This document shows, piece by piece, positions 46,227-58,200 of a stretch of DNA of 64,000 bases. This DNA is from Salvator merianae (lineage: Eukaryota > Chordata > Lepidosauria > Squamata > Teiidae), in NCBI GenBank assembly GCA_003586115.2, contig QVOM02000116.1:28373062-28437061 (forward strand), given 5' to 3'. The notes under the pieces are model-generated. The model was not told the DNA's origin, did no database searches, and saw nothing but the letters and a program-made list of their open reading frames with translations. The position numbers and the translations under genes were made by a program. Within the stretch, counting starts at the first letter, position 1, and each line of letters opens with the position of its first letter.

Positions 46227-49200
46227 CTACCAGGACAAAACCACAAAGCAAAAATAACACTGGTAAAATTAAGTTTCTCTTGTCTTACTCATTTTCTACT
46301 GAATACTAGATAGTCTACCTACGCATTGTGTTCAAATGTACTTAATCTCAGGTAAGTGAATCTAGGTCCCCAGCCAAGTTACAAACTTACCTATTTCTTT
46401 TGGTTGCTGAACAACAAAGAGTGATAGAAGTTCAACACTCTGGATTTGAAATATGCGAAGTTAGCATTTAAATGTAGCTGATTTTTAATTAGACTAAAAC
46501 TTAACTCAATACCCACAACTGTGATTTTCCCAGGTGATACAGCCTGCAGTTTTATTAGCCATAGTTAAAGATTATTACATCTTGTAAGCCTTTCTGTATC
46601 TTGATAATTCAGCAGATAGTTCATGCAGCACTGCCTCACTGGAATTGCCTTTTCCTATTAAGTTCTGAAGTCTCACTAACTACTGAAAAAGAGTTAATTT
46701 TTTTATTTTTGTCTTGATTTAAAGCAGCACCCTGCAGGTTTGAAATTAATTTTCTTCTAGTCTTCATTTTATCTTGCTGATTATAACTTAATATATAACA
46801 CAGAGGACACAACACTTGTGTGAGGCTGTCTTAATTGAAACAGCTGATATTCTTTTGTGGTGGTGGTTCTTTGGTATCATTGAGTTGCGGCCACTGTGGT
46901 GACAGTGTAGACACATCAAACTTTGCTCCATCAAAATGTATTCCATTTGAGCCAAAGTAATTTGCAGTTCAGTGGTAGAGCAACTGCTTGGAAAGGAGAA
47001 AGTTACAGGTTCGATATGAACTACAGATGTGCATGAATGCAAACTGGCCAGTTCTATTTGTAACAAACCCAACTGGACAGGCGGAAGACTGTTCAATCCC
47101 AAGTCTAGAACTGGCCAGCCAAGTTGTTGAGTGGCACACAAGCACGCATCAACTGTGCCCTGGTCTCTCCCATCTTTTCTGATCATGCCCCAGTCTCTCT
47201 CCCATTCCTCAGTCACATTGTCACTTCCCTGGATCACTTTCCAGGCCTTCCTCCCTTGCTGGAAGTGTCTTTACTTACATCCATGCAGTAGCCTTCTGAA
47301 GGACTTGTAGTCCTCCGCTCCAGAAGGCCTAAAAGGCTAAAAAGGGGGAACATTGGCCACCTCTGTCTTCCCTAAACCATGTGAAGGGTGACAACAGAGC
47401 AGTGCAGTCTTGTGGGGACCAGGTAAGACCCCTCAGACCTGATGGGATGATGGGGCATGGCCTGTTATCAGGAAGGAGTAAGAGGACAGTTTACAATTTG
47501 GGGGAATATCAAATTAACCAATCCTTCTTCAAATTCCTCCTGATTTGGTCTATTCTGGAACTGAACGTTGAATTTTTAGTGGTCTAAAAAAAGAACCCCA
47601 TGAACCATCTCTTGGTTTACTGTAAATCTAGTTTGTACCAAATCAATTTGACACATTTCCGTCCCCAACATCTCCCCAGAAAAAGGTAATTGCAAATTAC
47701 TCCGATATTTTTGCTAAGAAAAATCCTCCTTTTGAGGAGATGCGGGCAGTCAAACCTGTGACCCACTGCTTTCCAGACAACTGCTCATGATTTTCTTGCA
47801 AATTTTTCTGGCTCAGATAGACTAAATTCTGGCAGAGCACAGTTTGATAGTTGTTCCATAGAACTGGTGGGCTCAAATTACAAGAAAGGGAATTTTGATG
47901 GAACACAAGAAGAAGGTTTCTGAAGAAGGAGGTGTTCAGCAATGAATCCACTGGCTTAGAAAATGGTGGACTCTTTTGGTGGAGATTATTAAGCCCAGGC
48001 TAAATGATCCACCTAATGAGGATGCTGCATCAACAAGAGACTCAACTGCATTTGAGGTCCTTCTCACACAGTTTTATAAAATTAATGCTTTGGCAAGTCT
48101 GTTTATTATGTGAGATCTGGTTCTGCCTTGCTGCCTCAAAAGCATTAAGCACTGTGCAATCAGTTGAAAGAGAACACAGACTAAGAATGATGAAGCAGCA
48201 ATGTCTTCCTCTTTTCTGGAACCCTCCCCCTCAGCTGCTACTTAATTACTGTACTTCTTTGTGAAACTTGGCTATAACTCAGTTACCTTTTCTGTATTAT
48301 AAGCACTTAGAAATGCTTCCTAGTACCTGTACAGTCCTTCAAGGCAAAAATAATATTAGGATATTACCAGCAGCGCCTGACGGCTTTAAGTCCAGGTGCT
48401 TGGGCCCCGTGTGAAGTGCGCCATGGCTGTTCACGGAGCCTGGGCCTCCGTACTGCCCCTCGTCTTGCTGAGGCAGTACAGAGGCCCAGGCCCCGCGAAC
48501 AGCCATGGTGTGCTTCGCACAGGACCTGAACACCCGGGCTTCAAGCTGCCAGCCGCCGCTGGGTATTACTTTAAAATAGGACAGGTAAAGTATTTATAGT
48601 GCTTATATTTTATTATAGACCTGGGAATCCAAATGCTTGGCAATACCATACCGGTGCAGAATTCTCTGAGTATGTTTGCACCCAGCTATAATCACCAGGA
48701 ATTGCACTAACATTTTCAATTTCAGGGCCTGAAAGGTATTAAGGGTATTCGTATTTACTTTTTGCTATATTCCCTTACCTACTGTTTCTGTGAGCTCAGA
48801 GAACAGTGCTGTGAATTTCATTGGATTCTTTTACATTATGTGAACATTATTTCAGTGAAGGAAATAATTTAGAATCCTTAATCCAAGGGTAGCTAAGGAT
48901 ATGATGGTGCAGCAGATGCCTGCACCAGCTTCTAATTTGCTAATAAGCTCAGTTCATGGTGTCAACATTCACCTATAAGGCCATAAGTAGCTTGAGCCCA
49001 AAATATCTAAAGGAATGCCACTTCCCATATAAACCTGCCTGTGCCTTAAGATCTGCCAGGGAAGTCCTTTTGGCTGTGCCACCACCCACAAGAGTTAAAG
49101 GGGTGGGAATGGGGAGAGGGTCTTCTTCATCTTATTACCCAGGCTGTGGAGCAGGCTCCACTCTGAGGTGCATCAGGTACATGTTAAGACAGCTAGTAAA

Positions 49201-52200
49201 GGCTCCCTGCTTTACGCAAGCTTCTGAGTGAATGTAGCACTGTAAATTTAATTCTAACTTTTTCTAGCTGCTATTTATTTGTGATTTTAATCAGCTTTAC
49301 CCCTGTTTTTAACCTGTTTGTCTTGCATGTATCTCTTCTAACCAAATTTGAGACTTTTGGTATATGGCAGGACACAAATGTCAATCCATCAATCAAGCTT
49401 CTGAATTTCTCTCTTCTGTTCCCCAACTTTACTGACAACAGTAACAGTTGGCCTGTTTGCACTTAACAACAGTATGATGGTCTAATTAGCATGGTTTGGG
49501 CCAGTAGGGTTTGGGTACAGAGAGAGGTCGTCGCACTTGTCAGCGCTGGAACACTCTGCAAGCCGACCAGCGCTAGACGCAGTGTGAATGGGAGTGTACT
49601 AGTTCAGTAGCTGTGTTCAAACCCAGAGGGTTTGTGTACGAACCTGTGTCCGAAAAGCCATCAGAGTCCGGACCTCAAGGTCCGAACCGGGGTCCGAACC
49701 GTCAGATTGCGCCTGCGCGGCCCCACTGGCCCCACCCCGCCACCATTTTGAACCTAGAAATGGTGTGATCTGATCGCGCAGGTCAGGTTGGAGACTACAA
49801 TTTAGTTGACCACTGCTGGTTGGATTCAGGTAAGCATCAGGTGGGCTTTCATAGATTTTGGGTCAGCTGGGGCTGTTCGCAAGTGCAGATTCTGCTTTCT
49901 AGCATGTGTCTTGAAACATACCACTCGTTAAGTGTGAACAGGCCCAAAGAGCCTATTCTTAGCTCCCCTCTATCAAACCATGGCCCTTTCTGCACTTGAT
50001 CTTATTGTGGATTATATCCCAGAATAGGGACCTGCTATCCACATGCTAGTGCAAACTATGAAAGGCCTTGCCCAGGGCCTACCATAGTCTGCACTAGCAT
50101 GCAGATAGCAAGTCCCTATTCTGAGATATAATCTGGAATATGTCCAAGTGCAGACAGGGCCCATATTTCGGAAATCACCTTAATGGTTGCTATTTTTTTG
50201 GCAGCAGTAATAAGGCAGAAGAAATACCTGTTGCATTGTTAAGTCTGGTTGTATTATAAGACTAAACGTTTTTATTTTGTCATCCTGTTAATATGCTGTC
50301 TTATCTTGTTTTATGTATGGGTCTATGGGCCATGATAAATCTATGTATTGTGACACAACCAAAGGCAGCCGGTATCCAAGACAGCATGCCCTCAAGATTC
50401 CCCATATGCCAATAGTCCTAAAAGGTTGATCCACGCCTTAACCCTTTGCAAACATGGAGGCAGGCCACCCTTTGAAGTGAATGCGGCAACTTGGAACTAT
50501 ATTAACCAGAACTATTGAACATGAAATGGTTATCTATATGCTGGAATGAACTTTGTAGTTTGTGATTCTACAAAAGGTAGAATTAATTTTTTACTAAACA
50601 GTAGTTCTAGACTATGTATTTAATATTTTTAGTACTTAATTGTGCATAGAAAAAATACCATATGCCATTATTGTAGGTGATTTTTATAAATAAAAATCTT
50701 AATTACAATTAAAGTATTTGTTCTGTAGAGTTTTTTTAAGTTAAAGAGTAATGGCTGATAGAAGTTACAAAGTGAAGTAATATAGTGGAGAAAGTTGTTA
50801 TATAACCAAAGTAAAAGTATGGAAATCTGGAAAGAAGTTTTTTTTATAAATTTGTCTTTCCCGTGACTCTTGAAGAATATTTCTGTAGTGAGTGTAATTT
50901 TGGAAAAGTTCATCCAAAAATATAACAGCGATGGTTCTGCGTGGTGCCTGACTAAAGAATTCTTCTATGAAGCAATATATGCTCCTAACACATCAACCAG
51001 ATGATAAGAATATGATTGTAGTAGTAACACAGACTAATACTCATGTCATATTCGTACACAGCAAAATCATTATGCATCATGACGTTAAAGCACATGCTGT
51101 GCAGTTACAATAATTCAAGCTTCCTGCCATGAGAATGTCACTGTTATGTTCAAAACCTGTGACAACATCAGCAAAAGCAGTAATTGAAAAATCTTTCCTG
51201 TCCCTAAAAAAATAAAACTAGAAGTGTGCATACATAATTCATTATTTGACTCCTCTTCATGCTATAGTGATTACTTGAAAGGGTGATGGAAAATCCCATC
51301 AGTTCCATGGTGCCATGTGAGACAGGCAAGAGTAGTTTCACTTAATGCTGTGAGGCAGAAATAATTTGCTAGTTCTACCACTTTTTAAAATCGGAAGTTC
51401 CTAAATTCTAAACTTTGTAAAGAAGTTTCTCTGTTGGAGTTAACTATAGCTTGGCCAGGAAGTTGTAACCAATAAGTACACATGAGAGAAAACATATAGA
51501 TGAAACCTATATTAATTGATTTCAGATCAACTGTTCCTATTGTTAAAGATACACATTAAATTCAATATTAGTGTATCTCTTCACCAGAGCTACCCCTTTT
51601 ACGTATATACACACAATATTGCTGGATCCCAATATCAGCTGTGATCTAGTGTATCTCCATTCTGGAGGCAAACAGTACCTGGGGCAGATGCAAGCTGCTT
51701 GCTATCACTGGGACCGTGCTGTCGAGTCTCAGTGCCTGCGCATGGAGGACATCCTTGCTCCCATGTGTGGGCACAGTTGGCTGTCATTGGAATGTGCTGT
51801 GAATGCAAAGGCCCGGTTCAATCTGCAAGGTATGCATGCTGAAGGTTTTGCATCTTTGAGGGGCACTCAGGTCCCTCCATGCTCCCTCAAGCCTCTTCAG
51901 TGGGGGAAGCAGTGGAACTGGCGACTTGGGTGCCTCTCAAAGGTGTATTAAACTCTATGTGGAGACACGGCCTGAGGCAGGATTATGAATAAATGCCAGT
52001 TATAGGAGCAGTGCTGGATTCCTGAATTTCACATGTATCAAGAATGCATAATATGTAGCCTTTCAGGTGCTTACAGAACTACAAAACCCATTATCCTGAT
52101 AATTCTTGCTGAGACTGGTGGGAGCTGTAGGTCAGCACTGTCTAGAAAGTCATGTTAGTCCCTGCTAATAAAAACAGAACTTTTCTATAGTCAAAAGAAC

Positions 52201-55200
52201 ATCCTGTTTCCACACTATCCAACAATTATTGCTGCAATAATAAAATCCTGTGTAGTTTCTTAAATAACATACAACTATTAAAATGTATAAATATTCACTT
52301 ACCTGTACATTCTACTCACTAATACTTCATTAGTAAACCCCATTCCTCCCCAGAATTGGAGACAGCTATCTGATAACTCCCGAGCCAGACGTCCTGCTTT
52401 TAATTTAGCCATGGATGCAAATTTAGTTACATCGTTGCCTTTTATGTAGCAAGCTATGATAAAAAGCACAAGTTGCATGTTATAGTCTCCATTCTGGTAT
52501 CCTCTGTTAACAGCATAAAGTATCACATATCCAGACCAAGGAGCAAACATAAAGCACCTTGAAGCAAAAACTTAATTGCACTTACCAACAGCTCGATAGA
52601 GCAAGGAACGAAGGAGTTCCACTTCCGTTGCCAATTCAGCCAAGCGATAGTGCACTGTTTGGTTATGAAGTATTGGCTGACTGAACGCCTTCCGTTGGTG
52701 GGTATAATCGATAGTTTCTTGTATCACGTTTTCCAGTGCTACCAAAACTACAGTAATTGTGGGGTGGAAAGCAAAGAGTGAGTTCACTGGACACCTCTTC
52801 CCAGACAGTTGTTAATAACTCTACACTAATGTAAATGACCAAAAAGAATGAAATTGCATGTTAAAAATAGATGTATGGCAGTATCGAATTTGAAGCTAGA
52901 TACATTCTGAAATCATCATTTCAATATTTCCACATCTCAGCTGTTCCCATTTTGCCAAGCAGACACAAAGAGAGTTGGGCAGTAATCATAGGCTAAAACA
53001 GCTGAACAGCCTACAAAACTGGGTACAATTTTTGTCATTCAATTCTGTTTTCTTCCCATTAACCCATATGTTTCTTCATAGACTTTATTTCTGTTAGGGC
53101 CAGCAGATGAGTCTATGAAATGTTCCCACAGAAAAGCAATGTATGTTACACTTAATTGGCACATATGAATTAAGCAGCGATGGCCTGTGACTTTAAGTGC
53201 AGGTGTTTGCACCCTGCGCCCCACACGCCATGGCTGTTTGCATGGCCTCCGGGCCTCCATACTGCCGCAGCAGGTCGACCTGCTGTGTCATTACGGAGGT
53301 CCAGAGGCCCCATGAACAGCCACGGTGTGTGTGGTGCGGGGCGTGAATACCCACACTTAAAGTCATGGACCACCACTGGAATTAAGGTATCTTTCTAAGT
53401 GCGGATCTTGCTTTAAAAGAAACACCTCAAAAAAAGAAAGCTGCTTCTGAAGGTTGAACTGCTGTCAGTTGTGGTTAAGTTGTTCCACTGATCTGAGCAG
53501 AACTTCATGACAACATGATGAATCAGGCCCTGTGTGTCCAAAGAATTTACATTACAATACATTTTTGTAACACCATATATCTTGTTTTAGGACAGTTGCA
53601 TAACACTGAATCCAGGGCAAGATTTTTGGGAACCCATTCTTATTTTTGGAACTGCAACACAATAAAGTGTAAATAAACTGAGAATATCTTTTAATCATTC
53701 AAATAACTTACTAGTATCTGAAAACTGCGTTAAAAGGCAACATTGTATGTGCAATGAAACACAGAGAGTTACTTTGTCAACAGTGCAATATGCTGAATAT
53801 TTCCTTGGAAAGCAAGTTCTAATATATGTTCAATATGAAATTTAATCCACAAAAAGAATGTTTTGGATTGGAGACCAACCGCTGCTCTTGAATTGCTGCC
53901 ACTCCCTCCCCGCAAAGCAAAGAGCTATTAAAAACTTGTAGGGTGGAAGCTGACAATCCAATGTGAGTACATGCCACCTGGCAGTGGGTGTAACTCAGTG
54001 CTACAGCAAACTACCTGGAAAGCAGAGGGCTGGGAGAAAATTCCCAGTTTCTCCTCAGAAGTAGGCAATGGTAGATCACTTCTGTATCTCTGCCAAGAAA
54101 ATTGCATAGAGGTGCCCATGCTGTCAACCAGGAGTCGGCCATGACTCTGTGGTATTCAACAACAGAAAAAAAAACCCCAAAACATGCCACTTATTTAGGC
54201 CTAAGGAGGAATCTAAAACTGGTGGGTGTTCATAATTTTTACAGATCATTCCCTCTCAAACTGAGCTCCAGTCCTAATGGTTACATGAACAGGTCCCTGC
54301 AGTTTTCTTGGCAATAATACAGAAGTAGTTTGCCATTCCCTTTTTCTCCCTGGATTGTGTGTGATTTCTCCTTAAACTTCCCAATCTAGCCTACCATCCT
54401 GGGACTTTTCTGATGGTCAGTCTAAGTAGTAACCAGATCCACCCTTGCTCAGCTTAGGTTCAGCAACATGCAGCCACCTTCTGAGATAGTTAGGATAAAC
54501 TGTTTTAACCCATGGTCTTCGACCAGACACAAACGGTAGCCTGCCCTGTTTTATTTTATAGCATGAGTCAGTTACCATGATTGCTAAAAAATACAGTTCA
54601 TTCCATTTTAGTTTTAACTTCAAATTGGCTTTCAATAATTGGTGTCCTCTGAATTTTGGAGTTACAACTTTAAATCCATGTGAAGAGGCAGGGTGCATAG
54701 CTAAGAAAACAAATGAGCTGAGGGCCTCCTGTTCATCAAAGGGCAGCAAAAAGATCCATTCCCCATGAGAACCAAGACAACTCCTTACTTATCATGAACT
54801 GAGCTATATCAGTCTTAAAGAGCACTTTTTTCATATGCAAAAAAGGCCGCGGTCGGACATCGTCAATGTAATCTGTATCAGAAGAGTACACGCAGTGAAT
54901 TCGTCTTCTGGTCGTTCCCACAGTTACAATTTAACACGGAGTCAATTCGTACTTGCTCGTTCCCACACTGATATTTCCCGTGCTTGGCAGTACCCTTTCT
55001 GCCTCCACCCCTCATCAAATTCTCCTCCCTATGCAGTCAGCGATTGGCTGCAGTCCCAACGTTCAAACCTTGACGTCACAGGAGCGGGAAAGTCAAGCTC
55101 CGTTCTCCTATGTCCCCGCTGCTACTTCAGAACATGGATTCACTTGGCAGCGTTACTAGGCATTCGCCATTTGCTCCTCCCTGCAGCCTCTGTCTACCGA

Positions 55201-58200
55201 AGCAGAACTTAAAAACTACGTTCACTTTAAAACTATGAACTTTAAAAAACTAAGCTTTTGAAATGCGGAGTTCTGCTATCCTGCTGGTTCACTTTAACTA
55301 AGCTTTTGAAATGCGGAGTTCTGCTATCCTGCTGGTTCACTTTAGCGCAACTGCGCTTTTTAAAAGTAGCGTAAAAGCAGGGAGAGGTGCATAACAAAGG
55401 GAAAAACTGGGGAGGCGAATTGGGGGGGCTCTACTCTTTTGACAATCAAGTGCTTCTGCATTTTGCAGAGATCCTAGCAATCGGGAGCAGTTTATTTTTT
55501 GCTTTAAAGAGCAGACGGAATTTAATTTCTTGAATGGGGGATAAAGAAAGAGAAAGCACCGCAGCTTAAAAAATTCGTTGGAGGCAATAAAAAACCTCTT
55601 CTTCCAACACTTGGGCAAACTTATTTTTTTATATATTTTTTTAAGAAGCGTGGAGCACAGCAGGCGCCTTCTTCTCCTCCTCCTCCTTCTCACACATGTC
55701 CGTGCGAAGGATTTACAACATCTAAGAAAGCTTCTTCTTATCCCCCCCCCCAAGAAGCCCCCATTTTCATCCTACAACCGCTGACACAGAGCAAGAAGCA
55801 CAGGGAGGGAGACACACACACGCCCACAAAGTAGAGGAGAATTGTGATGTTATGATCTTGCTGTTTTCTTTTCCTGTGCTTCGGTGCTACAGCGCTTTTA
55901 CACAAAAATGGCTGGCGAGGAAAGAAAGACAGCGGGCTGCTGATGAAGCTGTAACTTTCCCCACGGCACTGCTGAATAGGAGGAGTGGGCAGAACACAGC
56001 GACATGGGGAGAAGGGATGGCAGCTTCTCCTTTCATCGCGCAGCGGCAGAGAAGGGAGTACAGGAAGCTGATGAAAAATTTGCCTGTACACCATGCTAGC
56101 TTTCCTGAGAACCATGCCGGCCTCCCTAGCAGAACGCCCACCCACAACTTCTGTCATTGGACGGCACAAAATGGGGATCCCTCCCTCTGCACACCCACAA
56201 AAAATTACGGTCCCTCCCACAGATTCGCTTTCTCCGTGCCCACAGCAAAAGTAAAGCGCGCTAGCGATCTGGAATGGCTTGAGAATTGATAAAATCCGAA
56301 GACAAAGTAATGCGCATTTAGCCTATTTAATCCATAAAAATTACGGAAAGGCAAGATCATGTCGGGACAGCGGGAACTGAAGACGGCCTGTAAACTGATT
56401 ATATGCCGTGTCCGAACGCGGCCAAAGAAAAAAAAACATGGTTCATGCCACAGAAGATGATAACTCCCTCAACAACTTTTGTGCAACAGAACTTTTGCAG
56501 GGCTTTTGATCACAGTTAAATGCAATTTACTAGATTTTGCAAATTTAAGGTTCCCAATGAATCTCACACAAATGCTATTTATTAGGCCGCTGCACGCTGC
56601 ACGATCTAAAAGTACCTCAGGGATCAAAAGTGCTTTCAAAAGCTGAGGAATATGTATGCGTGCACACATGAGCTTAAGAATCCATTAGACCAAAACAACT
56701 GGAAATGTTCCTTAGTCAAGACATTATTTTAATGTCATAGGAGAATTCTCAGTTCAGTGTTTAAAAATGACTCTTGGTGTTCTTGCTTTGATATCTTTTG
56801 TCAGTGGTCATTCCCCTACTGGTTCCATAAAGCAAAGTTACGCCTAAAAGTAGTTCTCCCCAGCATTCATCTGAAAACTTCCTTTATCATTTAACTTCAG
56901 TTGCTTCCTTGATATTTTATAGTTCGCTTCATGAGTTTAGCCTTTTTATTCTCAAGCAACCTCTACCAGATTCCTAAAGGGCAAGCTTGCATGGGTAGAT
57001 ATGGATGCCATATACCCCTTGAGTAAACATAGACATAAAATCCACAATGTTGTGTGTCCTCTGAACATGGTTTGCTCCCCAAAATGCACTATGCCATTGT
57101 GAAGAGGATAACTGTGTCAGCCCACCCTCGGCACTTTGCTTTAACTTGTGTGTTTCCTCTATCTTCAATGTTAGGAACATATCAGAAGCAGAGAAAACAG
57201 CTTTGCCAAACATGACCAGAATCGCTCTCCACTGAGCAAAAAATTGGCTGTAAAAATATCCCTCAAGATCGCGTTTTATTGCATGACTAAAATACACTTT
57301 TCTCAAATGATGCAAGAAACAGCCTTAATCGCTGCCAACACTTGTGATCTGATGACTTACTGTTGGCTACTCCCCACATACGTTCCTCTTGGAATTGCAA
57401 CATCTGGTACGTAAAACCCATTCCCTCCTCCCCAATGAGGTATTTCCTGGGAACTCTGACATCTTCAAAAAAGATCTGTGCTGTGTCCGATGATCTCATT
57501 CCCATCTTGTTGATCTTCTTAGCTACGTGTACACCTGGAAAAATAGATATTTGTGGAACAAGTGAGGAAATAAGACCCACTGGCAACTGTGACGTAGTAT
57601 TTTCTTAAGAAGGACATTTAACAACAATAAGGTTCTTTCAGCAATTCAGTCTCTTAGGTCTTTAGCACAGTACAATTTTAAGAAAATATCCAAAGATTTA
57701 AGACCTCCAAAATAAGGGTTAATGTTTCCATTTCTGTCTAATGGCTTAGACACTGTTAATTTATAGTTTAGGATTGGCAAGATTTTGACAGATCTTGCTT
57801 TCCATAACCTTGAGAAGTTAACTATCACAGCACACTGTGATAGAGGGTAGAAACTCTTTTCTTGACAAAGCAAAAATTTAAACTTGCAAGTGGTGTGAAT
57901 TTTTTTCTGTATTATAGGCTTTCATTTTATATGTAACATATGCACCACTCTAACACTTCATGGTGCTCAGGGTGAACTACAAAAAATTAAAATAGAATTA
58001 AAATTCTATGTAATAATATATTTTAAAACATTTATAGTGTAAAAATTAGAAGCTGCTCAAAAGGACTGTCCAGATTAAACAGCTAATCATCTAAATCTGT
58101 TGTCACCATTCAAATTAAGAATACAATCCTAGGAGTAAATGACTTACTATTAGACCCTGATCATTTCATAATAGGTAGTAATATTAGTTGTTGGTTATAC

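Noticed and set aside
46788..47237. 149-codon minus-strand open frame
   Set aside because: It crosses SINE- and hAT-like repeat sequence in the ACAD intron and has no family similarity.
52454..52550. Extension of ACAD exon e upstream (open frame starting MFAPWSGYV)
   Set aside because: The phase from exon d and the acceptor at 52454 place the exon start at CYIKGNDVT; the extra frame is intron.
55337..56289. Open frames of 138-160 codons on both strands
   Set aside because: They overlap each other on opposite strands within a transposon and show no transposase, zinc-finger or enzyme motif.
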